Shown piece by piece: positions 1-7,112 of a stretch of DNA of 9,871 bases; position 1 is the first letter of the stretch; each line of letters starts with the position of its first letter. Origin of the DNA: Chitinophagaceae bacterium (lineage in GTDB: Bacteria; Bacteroidota; Bacteroidia; Chitinophagales; Chitinophagaceae); assembly GCA_021323155.1 (NCBI GenBank), contig JAJTCI010000065.1:1-9871 (forward strand), in the 5' to 3' direction. The notes under the pieces are model-generated. The model saw only the letters and a program-made list of their open reading frames with translations. It had not been told where the DNA came from and searched no databases. A program made the position numbers and the translations under genes.

Positions 1-717
1 TACGGTATGCCGTCATCGTTTAAGATCAACACGGCGGCAAGCGGAACGAAAGCATGGAAGACAAGTTTGCGTGGGCAATACAATGAACTCGAGAAAAGTT
101 ATCTCTACTCACCTTGCTTTGATGTCTCTCTGCTGGCTCAGCCCTACCTGGGTTTTAAGATGGCGCTGGACCTGGAAGAATGCGGGCAGTTTGTTTGCGA
201 TAAAGCCTGGATGGAATACTCGACGGATGGAAAAACCTGGACAAAATTGGGCGCGTTCGGCCAGGGAGTGAACTGGTACAACAACAGCGCGGAAAATGTC
301 TGGGACTCGTCTGCTTTTACCACCTGGCATGTCACCGGCATTGAACTCCCCGCCGGCTCCACCAGTTTACGATTGCGCTTTGTACTCGAAAGCGATGCCG
401 GCATTACGCGCGAAGGCATCGCGATAGATGATGTGCAGGTATATGACCGCCAACAACAGCCATCCGATCCGCAATGGATATTGTCACCAAATCCAACTAC
501 AGGGCTTACCAAACTAACTTCCGTACACGAGCCAGGCCGGAAAGTATCATTGGACATCTTCAGCGCCTCGGGTCAACTGGTCTTTCAGAATAGCTTCACC
601 GCTTCGGGCTTTGCCGACAACAGTACGCTGAACCTGACACTTTTAGCCAGTGGAGTCTATTTCCTTGAAGTGTCGGATGGCATCAACCGGAAAGTTTTTA
701 AACTGGTCAGGCACTAG
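1..717 (+). CDS. Secreted protein with T9SS type A sorting tail (3' end only)
   Basis: The frame is open to the left edge of the window, and the ATG at base 7 has no signal peptide after it, so this is the C-terminal 238 codons of a longer gene. Two parts are visible. Codons about 25-150 look like a jelly-roll (MAM-like or choice-of-anchor) domain: alternating beta-strand patterns, an EYSTDGKTWTKLG segment and a closing IAIDDVQVYD motif, which is typical of such domains attached to Bacteroidota secreted enzymes and adhesins. From base 475 the last 80 codons match the T9SS sorting domain: SPNPTTG, then a VSLDIFSASGQLV strand, then SGVYFLEV and a basic C-terminus (RKVFKLVRH). In this family the tail directs export through the outer membrane and is usually removed, leaving the protein on the surface or released. 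The catalytic or binding part upstream is not in the window, so the specific function is unknown. It ends 50 bases before mfd. Confidence 0.88.
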   Translation, partial: YGMPSSFKINTAASGTKAWKTSLRGQYNELEKSYLYSPCFDVSLLAQPYLGFKMALDLEECGQFVCDKAWMEYSTDGKTWTKLGAFGQGVNWYNNSAENVWDSSAFTTWHVTGIELPAGSTSLRLRFVLESDAGITREGIAIDDVQVYDRQQQPSDPQWILSPNPTTGLTKLTSVHEPGRKVSLDIFSASGQLVFQNSFTASGFADNSTLNLTLLASGVYFLEVSDGINRKVFKLVRH

Positions 718-724
718 CGATTTC

Positions 725-758
725 TTTTGCGGACAAAAGCTGGCGGAAGCTATCTTTG
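725..758 (+). promoter_or_regulatory. Bacteroidota-type promoter of mfd
   Basis: TTTTG at 725-729 and TATCTTTG at 751-758 are separated by 21 bases, matching the known Bacteroidota consensus TTTG-N17-23-TAnnTTTG without a mismatch. Transcription would start roughly four to six bases after the second element, leaving only about five bases of leader before the ATG at 768. This also argues against the in-frame TTG at 756, which lies inside the promoter element. Confidence 0.7.
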
Positions 759-767
759 CCGCCGCAG

Positions 768-3700
768 ATGAACCTGGGTGAGTTGCTAGAAAAGTACAGG
801 AACAACCCCCGCCTTTTTCAATTGGCGGACAGGCTTCTATTTCCCGACCCCCAGCAAATATTCCTCAAGAACCTCCAGGGTAGCTCGGCGGAGTTCGTCG
901 TGGCGGCTTTATTCAGCCATCCCAACACCGCCGGATTGAATCACCTGGTCGTGTGCAACGACGCCGAAGACGCGGCTTACTTTCATAACACTTTAGAGAA
1001 CCTAACGGAGGCGCTTGACCTTTTTTATTTTCCTTCCTCGTTTAAGAACAGGAAGAATTTCCGGCTATTGAACAGTTCCCACGTGATGCTGCGGACGGAA
1101 GCGCTAACCAAACTTTCTGCAGGGGGAAATAAAAAGATCATCGTCACTTACCCGGAGGCTTTGTTCGAAAAAGTGGTGCTGCCAAAAACGCTCAGCAAGA
1201 ACATTATTCTCATCAAGACCAACGACACGATCAACCCGGAAAGCCTCATGGAACTTTTCGTGATGTATGGTTTTGAGCGTACCGATTTTGTATACGAGCC
1301 CGGGCAGTTCGCGGTAAGAGGTGGTATCCTGGATATCTATTCCTTCGGTAACGAAAAGCCCTACCGCGTTGAATTATTCGGTAACGAAGTAGACAGCATC
1401 AGGATATTCGATCCGGAAACCCAGCTGAGTGAACGGAAGCTGATGCAGGTTTCCATTATTCCCAACGTGGAAACGCAATTCGATAACAGCGAAAAAGTAT
1501 CCCTGCTCGAATTCCTGCCCGATAATACCGTCGTATGGCTGAAGGATTGGGATGTGATCAAAGAACAGGTCGAGGCACAGGAAGAAGACCTCGGCCAGTA
1601 CATCGAACGCTCCGCCACCTTCGTTTCCAAAGACGAAGGCGATGAAGACGATACGAAGGTGTTGAAAGACGTAAAGCTGGCTGATTTTGTCCCCGTCGCC
1701 ACGCTGGATAGGCAGGTCCGGCAGCGACATATCGTTGAGTTTGGTTACAAGCCACAACTGGCCACATTCGAAATTGAATTTAAGACCCGTCCCCAGCCCG
1801 CGTTCAACAGGCAATTCGACCTGCTGATAAAAGACCTCACGTCCCATGAAGGCGCGGGCTACTCCATTTATATATTCGCCGAACAGGTAAAACAACTCGA
1901 AAGACTAAACTCGATCTTTACTGATCTCCACACAGACATTAAGTTCGTTCCGGTGGGCACTTCGATACATGAAGGCTTTATAGACGAAGACCTCAAAGCT
2001 GTCTGCTACACCGATCACCAGATCTTTCAGCGCTATCACAAGTACCGCGTGAAGCAGGCTTATAACAAAAACAAGGCGCTGACGGTAAAAACACTAAGGG
2101 AGTTGCAGCCGGGAGATTTCGTAACACACATCGATCACGGTGTCGGCACCTATAGCGGTCTGCAGAAATTGGAAGTGAACGGCAGGTTGCAGGAAGCGGT
2201 GCGGATTATATACAAGGACGGAGATATTCTGTACGTCAACATCAACTCCCTCCATAAAATATCAAAGTATACAGGCAAGGAAGGAAACGTTCCGAAGATA
2301 AATAAGCTGGGCAGCGAAGTCTGGGCGAAACTAAAGGAGAAGACGAAGGCAAAAGTAAAAGAGATCGCGTTCGATCTGATCAAACTGTACGCACAACGCA
2401 AAGCCCAACAGGGATTTGCCTTCACGCCGGATAATTATATGCAAACAGAGTTGGAAGCCTCTTTTATTTACGAGGACACACCCGACCAAAGCAAGGCAAC
2501 AGCCGATGTAAAGAAAGATATGGAGTCTCCCTCACCTATGGATAGGCTGGTGTGTGGCGACGTTGGATTTGGAAAGACAGAGGTAGCCGTGCGGGCTGCA
2601 TTCAAAGCGGTGGTCGACGGCAAGCAGGCCGCCGTTCTTGTGCCGACTACCATTCTCGCATTCCAGCATTATAAGACCTTCGGCGAACGGTTGAAAGATT
2701 TCCCGGTAACCGTTGACTACGTGAACCGGTTCAAATCCACGAAAGAGAAAAAAGAGACCTATAAGAAACTGGAAGAAGGAAAGGTGGATATTATCATCGG
2801 TACACACGCCTTGCTTGGAAAGGATGTTAAGTTCAAGGACCTCGGTATCATGATCATCGACGAGGAACAAAAGTTCGGCGTGGCGCATAAAGAAAAACTA
2901 AAAACGCTGAGAACCACCGTCGATTGCCTTACGCTCACCGCCACCCCCATCCCAAGGACACTTCAATTCTCTTTAATGGGCGCCCGCGATCTGAGTATCA
3001 TCAATACACCGCCACCGAACCGCCAACCAATACAGACCGAGGTGCAGGTATTCAACGATGATTTTATACGCGACGCCATCTACTATGAGACCGAAAGAGG
3101 CGGCCAGGTATTCTTTATCCATAACCGTGTGAACGGATTGCGTGAGATGGCGGGTTTGATACAAGGTCTATGTCCCGACTTAAGCATATCCCACGCGCAC
3201 GGTCAAATGGAGGGTCATGAGCTCGAGGAAAAGATCATGGATTTCATCGACCGCAAATACGATGTTTTGGTTTGTACCAACATCGTAGAGAGCGGTGTGG
3301 ACATTGCCAACGTGAACACCATCATCGTGAACAACGCGCACCAGTTTGGATTAAGCGACCTTCACCAGTTGCGTGGTCGTGTGGGCCGTAGCAATAAAAA
3401 GGCGTTCTGCTATTTACTGGCGCCGCCAATGAGCACATTGCCCTCCGACTCGCGAAAGAGATTACAGACCCTCGAACAGTTCAGCGACCTGGGCAGTGGT
3501 TTCCAGATCGCGATGAGAGACCTCGACATCAGGGGTGCCGGCAACCTGCTGGGTGGTGAACAGACAGGATTTATGGCGGAGATAGGCTTCGAGATGTACC
3601 AGAAGATACTCGACGAGGCGATAAGAGAACTGAAAAGAACATCCTTTAAAGACCTTTTCAAAGAAGAGATCAGCCGCCAGGATGATTTTGTAGCCGATTG

Positions 3701-4163
3701 CACCATCGATACTGACCTCGAGATCCTGATACCCGACGCGTATGTAGAAAGCATCACAGAACGATTATCACTCTATACCCGCCTGGACAATTGCGAAAAA
3801 GACGAGGAACTCGACGCGTTTAAAAACGAGATGACCGACCGTTTCGGGCCGCTACCACCACAGGTGCAAGACCTTTTTACAACCATCCGGTGTCGTTGGC
3901 TGGCAGTAGACCTGGGGTTTGAAAAAATGAGCCTGAAGGACGACACCCTGCGTTGTTACTTCGTGAACAAGAACGACTCACCTTATTTTGAATCAGCCAC
4001 GTTTAAGAATGTGCTGCACTTCCTGCAAACCGGCACTAATAAAGGAAAGCTCAAACAAGTGGCGAAGAACTTCCTGCTCGTGGTGAACGATATTGAAGAT
4101 ATGAACGAACTCCACCGCTTCCTGGCACAGATGCATGCAGCCGTATTGCCGCCCCGCCCATAA
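768..4163 (+). CDS. mfd: Transcription-repair coupling factor Mfd
   Basis: Mfd is a cytoplasmic ATP-driven DNA translocase that removes RNA polymerase stalled at DNA lesions and recruits UvrA for nucleotide excision repair. The 1131-residue product has the full family layout. A UvrB-like region lies near residues 173-220 (YEPGQFAVRGGILDIY). The RNA-polymerase-interacting CarD-like domain is at about 445-510 (LQPGDFVTHIDHGVG). The Walker A motif GDVGFGKT is at 597-604, the Walker B motif DEEQ at 698-701, and TATPIPRTL follows. The second helicase lobe contains NIVESGVDIAN and HQLRGRVGRS. The RecG/Mfd-type translocation motif is at about 910-934 (GFQIAMRDLDIRGAGNLLGGEQTG region), and the C-terminal autoinhibitory D7 domain begins near 985. 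Length is normal for the family (about 1100-1170). The start is placed at ATG 768 rather than the upstream TTG, because the TTG overlaps the promoter. No frameshift or missing motif is seen. It has its own promoter and appears monocistronic. Confidence 0.97.
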   Translation: MNLGELLEKYRNNPRLFQLADRLLFPDPQQIFLKNLQGSSAEFVVAALFSHPNTAGLNHLVVCNDAEDAAYFHNTLENLTEALDLFYFPSSFKNRKNFRLLNSSHVMLRTEALTKLSAGGNKKIIVTYPEALFEKVVLPKTLSKNIILIKTNDTINPESLMELFVMYGFERTDFVYEPGQFAVRGGILDIYSFGNEKPYRVELFGNEVDSIRIFDPETQLSERKLMQVSIIPNVETQFDNSEKVSLLEFLPDNTVVWLKDWDVIKEQVEAQEEDLGQYIERSATFVSKDEGDEDDTKVLKDVKLADFVPVATLDRQVRQRHIVEFGYKPQLATFEIEFKTRPQPAFNRQFDLLIKDLTSHEGAGYSIYIFAEQVKQLERLNSIFTDLHTDIKFVPVGTSIHEGFIDEDLKAVCYTDHQIFQRYHKYRVKQAYNKNKALTVKTLRELQPGDFVTHIDHGVGTYSGLQKLEVNGRLQEAVRIIYKDGDILYVNINSLHKISKYTGKEGNVPKINKLGSEVWAKLKEKTKAKVKEIAFDLIKLYAQRKAQQGFAFTPDNYMQTELEASFIYEDTPDQSKATADVKKDMESPSPMDRLVCGDVGFGKTEVAVRAAFKAVVDGKQAAVLVPTTILAFQHYKTFGERLKDFPVTVDYVNRFKSTKEKKETYKKLEEGKVDIIIGTHALLGKDVKFKDLGIMIIDEEQKFGVAHKEKLKTLRTTVDCLTLTATPIPRTLQFSLMGARDLSIINTPPPNRQPIQTEVQVFNDDFIRDAIYYETERGGQVFFIHNRVNGLREMAGLIQGLCPDLSISHAHGQMEGHELEEKIMDFIDRKYDVLVCTNIVESGVDIANVNTIIVNNAHQFGLSDLHQLRGRVGRSNKKAFCYLLAPPMSTLPSDSRKRLQTLEQFSDLGSGFQIAMRDLDIRGAGNLLGGEQTGFMAEIGFEMYQKILDEAIRELKRTSFKDLFKEEISRQDDFVADCTIDTDLEILIPDAYVESITERLSLYTRLDNCEKDEELDAFKNEMTDRFGPLPPQVQDLFTTIRCRWLAVDLGFEKMSLKDDTLRCYFVNKNDSPYFESATFKNVLHFLQTGTNKGKLKQVAKNFLLVVNDIEDMNELHRFLAQMHAAVLPPRP

Positions 4164-4169
4164 AAGCCC

Positions 4170-4201
4170 TTTTGCGGCTCCTGTCAAACTTCGTTACTTT
4201 G
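4170..4201 (+). promoter_or_regulatory. Promoter of the M2 peptidase/PPIase operon
   Basis: TTTTG at 4170-4174 and TTACTTTG at 4194-4201 are separated by 19 bases. The second element matches TAnnTTTG except for T in place of the second-position A. A start of transcription near 4206 would give a leader of about 17 bases with no Shine-Dalgarno sequence before the ATG at 4223. The in-frame TTG at 4172 falls in the upstream element and so is not a plausible start codon. Confidence 0.55.
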
Positions 4202-4222
4202 TCAACGTTAAACCATTTCCAT

Positions 4223-6034
4223 ATGAAGTATTTAAGTATTATCATGCTTGTGGCACTGTTTGCCTGCAAGACACAGGAAGGCAGTCAAAAGCTCACAGAG
4301 GAGCAACAGGTAGTTCAAAATTTCCTTGATTCTTTTCACCAGGGTTTCCTGGTAGTAAATTACGACTACGCCGAAGCGCAATGGCAGTCCAACACCAAGA
4401 TCATCGAAGGCGACAGCACCAACGCGGTGAATGAAAGAAATGCAGCCGATAAGTACGCGAAATTTGTAGGAAGTAGTGCGCTCATTGGCCGTGTGAGGCA
4501 ATTCCTTGACGAAAAAAATGACCTTACCGAACTCCAGGCAAAACAACTCGAAAAGATCCTGTACAACGCCGCCAATTATGCAGAAACCGCGAAGCAGGCT
4601 GTTGAAGACAGGGTAAAAGCGGAAACAGAACAGACAGCCAGGCTCTACGGCTTTAAATACATGGTCGATGGCAAAGAAGTGACCACGAACGATATCGACC
4701 GGATGCTGAAAAGCGAGACCGACGTAAACAAGCGCATGAAAGTCTGGAACGCCAGCAAAGAAGTCGGGAAAACATTAAAGAGCGGCCTCGTTAAATTAAG
4801 GGACCTCCGCAACCAGGTGGTGAAATCCCTTGGCTACAACGACTATTTCTCCTACCAGGTCTCTGATTATGGAATGACTGCAGACGAAATGATGCAGCTC
4901 TGCAACCAGATCAATCGTGAACTGTATCCACTATACAGGGAATTGCATACCTACGCCCGTTACGAACTCGCGAAGAAATACAACGCCCAGGTGCCCGATT
5001 TTCTCCCGGCCCATTGGCTGCCCAACCGTTGGGGACAGGACTGGAGCACGATGGTGGAAGTACAGGGCATCAACCTGGACTCCGTGTTAAAAACTAAGTC
5101 TGCGGAATGGATCGTGAAAGAAGGCGAAGCATTCTACAAATCCCTTGGCTTTTCCGCGTTGCCCGAAAGCTTCTACACCAAATCCAGTTTGTATCCTTTA
5201 CCTGCCGGCACCACCTACAAGAAGAACAACCACGCTTCAGCCTGGCATATGGATCTTCAGAATGACCTGCGCAGCCTGATGAGTGTGGAACCCAACAGCG
5301 AGTGGTTCGAGACCGTGCACCATGAACTGGGACATATCTATTATTACGTCAGTTATACCACCGGGAACGTTCCACCGGTATTACGTGAAGGCGCCAACCG
5401 CGCATTTCATGAAGCCGTGGGCAGTATGATCGGCATGGCTGCGATGCAAAAACCTTTCCTGCAGGCGAAAGGATTACTGCCTGCAAATGCGCAAAGTGAC
5501 GATACGCAGAAGCTCCTGCAGGAAGCACTGAACTTCGTTGTGTTCATACCCTTCTCTACTGGCACGATGACCGGTTTTGAACACGACCTCTACAAGAACA
5601 ACCTTCCGCCCAGCCAGTTCAATAAACGCTGGTGGGAACTTGCTAAAAAATATCAGGGCATCGTGCCGCCAACCGAACGCGGCGAAGAATATACAGACGC
5701 GGCTACGAAAACGCATATCAATGATGACGCCGCGCAATACTATGACTACGCGCTGAGCTACGTGATCCTGTTCCAATTACACGACTACATAGCAAAGAAC
5801 ATCCTGAAACAGGATCCGCGGGCCACCAATTATTACGGCAATAAAGAGGTGGGTGACTTCCTCAAGAAACTCCTCTCTCCTGGCGCAACCGGCGACTGGC
5901 GCAAAACGCTCAAAGAAACTGTAGGAAGCGATCTTAGCGCAAAAGCAATGGTGGATTATTTTTCACCGGTGATGGACTACCTGAAGAAAGTAAACGCGGG
6001 AAGGACCTATACCTTACCTGCGACAATGCAATAA
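4223..6034 (+). CDS. M2-family (ACE-like) dipeptidyl carboxypeptidase, lipoprotein
   Basis: Zinc metallopeptidase of family M2, expected to release dipeptides from peptide C-termini in the cell envelope. The 603-residue length equals one ACE catalytic domain. Residues 1-14 are a lipoprotein signal (MKYLSIIMLVALFA) with the lipid-acceptor Cys15. The zinc site is H367-E368-L-G-H371 plus E397 in GANRAFHEA, the M2 arrangement. HASAW at 337-341 lies 30 residues before the first zinc ligand, as for His353 in human ACE. K496, H498, Y506 and Y509 align by hand with ACE Lys511, His513, Tyr520 and Tyr523, which bind the substrate carboxylate and transition state. The recalled chloride-binding arginines are replaced (A474, D508). 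ATG 4223 is chosen because it begins the signal peptide and follows the promoter. A cyclophilin gene starts nine bases after the stop codon, suggesting co-transcription. Native substrates cannot be told from sequence; bacterial M2 enzymes are usually assigned to peptide processing or nutrition. Confidence 0.93.
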   Translation: MKYLSIIMLVALFACKTQEGSQKLTEEQQVVQNFLDSFHQGFLVVNYDYAEAQWQSNTKIIEGDSTNAVNERNAADKYAKFVGSSALIGRVRQFLDEKNDLTELQAKQLEKILYNAANYAETAKQAVEDRVKAETEQTARLYGFKYMVDGKEVTTNDIDRMLKSETDVNKRMKVWNASKEVGKTLKSGLVKLRDLRNQVVKSLGYNDYFSYQVSDYGMTADEMMQLCNQINRELYPLYRELHTYARYELAKKYNAQVPDFLPAHWLPNRWGQDWSTMVEVQGINLDSVLKTKSAEWIVKEGEAFYKSLGFSALPESFYTKSSLYPLPAGTTYKKNNHASAWHMDLQNDLRSLMSVEPNSEWFETVHHELGHIYYYVSYTTGNVPPVLREGANRAFHEAVGSMIGMAAMQKPFLQAKGLLPANAQSDDTQKLLQEALNFVVFIPFSTGTMTGFEHDLYKNNLPPSQFNKRWWELAKKYQGIVPPTERGEEYTDAATKTHINDDAAQYYDYALSYVILFQLHDYIAKNILKQDPRATNYYGNKEVGDFLKKLLSPGATGDWRKTLKETVGSDLSAKAMVDYFSPVMDYLKKVNAGRTYTLPATMQ

Positions 6035-6043
6035 ACCCGGGCC

Positions 6044-6703
6044 ATGAGAATACTGGTATTATTAAGCCTGGTTGCGATATCGCTGTCTTCGTTAGCGCAA
6101 ACGGGAAAGACGAAGGTAAAGGTGATCACGCCCTATGGCAAAATGATCATTCGTCTCTATGACGAAACACCCCTTCATCGGGATAATTTTGTAAAGCTGG
6201 CCAAACAGGAATTCTATGACAGCCTGCTGTTCCACCGCGTTATCAAAAATTTCATGATCCAGGGTGGCGATCCCGATAGCAAGCATGCGAAACCGGATTC
6301 AGCACTAGGTTCAGGTGATGTGGGATATAAAATACCTGCCGAATTCAACACGAAGCTGTTTCACAAGAAAGGCGTTCTTGCAGCGGCGCGGGACAATAAT
6401 CCCGAAAAAGCCAGCAGTGGCTGCCAGTTTTATATCGTCCAGGGTAAAGTGCATACTGACAGTACCCTCGCAGACATCGAAGCCAAGCGCTTAAAGCATA
6501 AGATACCGGTGGACCAGAAAGAGGTTTATAAGACGGTTGGCGGAACACCACACCTCGACCAGGGCTACACGGTTTTCGGCGAAGTGATAAAAGGTATTGA
6601 AGTGGTGGATAAGATCGCGGCGGTAACCACGAACAAAAGAGACCGGCCCGTGGAGGATGTCAGGATGAAGATCCGGATGAAAAAACGATTCCTGTTCTTT
6701 TGA
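6044..6703 (+). CDS. Cyclophilin-type peptidyl-prolyl cis-trans isomerase, exported
   Basis: It catalyses cis-trans isomerisation of Xaa-Pro bonds, probably assisting folding in the periplasm. The 219-residue protein begins with a signal peptide (MRILVLLSLVAISLSSLAQ, cleavage likely just before or after the Gln). The cyclophilin core follows: FHRVIKNFMIQGGD at 63-76 supplies R65, F70 and Q73, equivalent to CypA Arg55, Phe60 and Gln63. QFYI at 128-131 and HLDQGYTVFGEV from 170 continue the fold. CypA Trp121 and His126 correspond to H170 and Y175, so low sensitivity to cyclosporin is expected (inference). About 32 extra, mostly polar residues are inserted between QFYI and HLDQG; I recall similar insertions in other Bacteroidota cyclophilins. 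The nine-base gap to the peptidase gene and the terminator right after its stop make it the last gene of a two-gene operon. No lipobox is seen. Confidence 0.94.
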   Translation: MRILVLLSLVAISLSSLAQTGKTKVKVITPYGKMIIRLYDETPLHRDNFVKLAKQEFYDSLLFHRVIKNFMIQGGDPDSKHAKPDSALGSGDVGYKIPAEFNTKLFHKKGVLAAARDNNPEKASSGCQFYIVQGKVHTDSTLADIEAKRLKHKIPVDQKEVYKTVGGTPHLDQGYTVFGEVIKGIEVVDKIAAVTTNKRDRPVEDVRMKIRMKKRFLFF

Positions 6704-6709
6704 CAAAAG

Positions 6710-6739
6710 AAAAAGTCCTGCAGCGTTGCAGGACTTTTT
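6710..6739. terminator. Bidirectional intrinsic terminator between convergent genes
   Basis: A perfect 13-bp inverted repeat (AAAAAGTCCTGCA and TGCAGGACTTTTT) surrounds the four-base loop GCGT. On the plus strand it ends in a run of seven T, and on the minus strand it is followed by TTTTTCTTTT. It begins seven bases after the stop of the PPIase gene and lies 17 bases beyond the stop of the convergent small gene, so it can end transcription from both sides. Confidence 0.9.
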
Positions 6740-6755
6740 TTATCCGCGGATGTTA

Positions 6756-6962
6756 TTAGTATCCTTTAGTTGCCACACCATCCTGAATGGCCTGCAGCGC
6801 CTTCGTTTCACTGAGGATGGCCGCCATCTTGTTGCCCTTCCCATCATGACCGTTGGCGATATAACCTCCTTTCGAAGTTTTGGTGATAACAGCATCCTGC
6901 ATCGGAACGTTTTTTTCTTTGGTTTTGAGGCAGTAAGCTTTGAGCATTTTTTCAGTATCCAT
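6756..6962 (-). CDS. Small DUF5679-like protein lacking the zinc-ribbon cysteines
   Basis: The 68-residue product has no signal peptide or membrane segment and is rich in Lys. By hand comparison with what I recall of the DUF5679 family (short zinc ribbons of the form YCxKCK...G-CPxCGTKM), the segment AYCLKTKEK at 9-17 and GHDGKGNKM at 38-46 line up. The four metal positions would then be C11, T14, H39 and K42, so a normal zinc site is not present. Residues 50-68 form a short probably helical extension. The function of the family is not known to me. It reads convergently to the PPIase gene and shares its terminator. The ATG is preceded by an A/T-rich leader without a Shine-Dalgarno sequence. 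The opposite-strand frame over the same bases was judged a shadow. The gene is probably real; the family assignment is moderate. Confidence 0.72.
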   Translation of the reverse strand: MDTEKMLKAYCLKTKEKNVPMQDAVITKTSKGGYIANGHDGKGNKMAAILSETKALQAIQDGVATKGY

Positions 6963-7112
6963 AATAATTGTTTTGTTGTCTTTCAGACTGGTTGATTAGG
7001 AAAACGAATCCAAACTAAATAAAATTTCTGAAAAGGCGGGTTTTCGTCAATTATGGTGGATAAATAGCGCGGAAACAATAGATTTCATGAACTTTATCAC
7101 ACAACACCAAAA
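6963..7112. promoter_or_regulatory. Divergent intergenic region with weak promoter candidates
   Basis: This 150-bp A/T-rich gap lies between two divergent genes and should hold both promoters. On the minus strand, TTAGTTTG (complement of 7011-7018) resembles the -7 element of the peptidase promoter and would leave a leader of about 45 bases for the small gene, but no TTTG is found at the right distance. On the plus strand, TAGATTTC at 7079-7086 is the best candidate for the PLP enzyme gene, with a mismatched last base and no upstream element. GAAAA/TTTTC at 7030-7045 is a weak five-bp hairpin. No operator or riboswitch could be recognised. Confidence 0.3.

Noticed and set aside
7..9. ATG at 7 as a true gene start
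   Set aside because: The frame is open to the window edge, no signal peptide follows, and a T9SS cargo protein must have one, so the gene begins outside the window.
756..767. TTG at 756 as the start of mfd
   Set aside because: It lies inside the TATCTTTG promoter element and would add only four residues; ATG 768 begins a normal Mfd N-terminus.
1374..1895. Long minus-strand frame of 173 codons inside mfd
   Set aside because: It lies wholly within the conserved mfd coding sequence, is not preceded by a promoter, and shows no recognisable domain; it is a complementary-strand shadow.
4172..4222. TTG at 4172 as the start of the M2 peptidase
   Set aside because: It lies in the upstream promoter element and would place 17 residues before a clean lipoprotein signal peptide starting at ATG 4223.
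6726..6995. An 89-codon plus-strand frame opposite the small gene
   Set aside because: It starts inside the terminator hairpin and its translation looks random, whereas the minus-strand frame gives a soluble, family-like protein with proper spacing to the terminator.
7030..7045. GAAAA/TTTTC hairpin as a riboswitch or terminator in the divergent gap
   Set aside because: The stem is only five mostly A-T pairs without a T-tract or further conserved structure.
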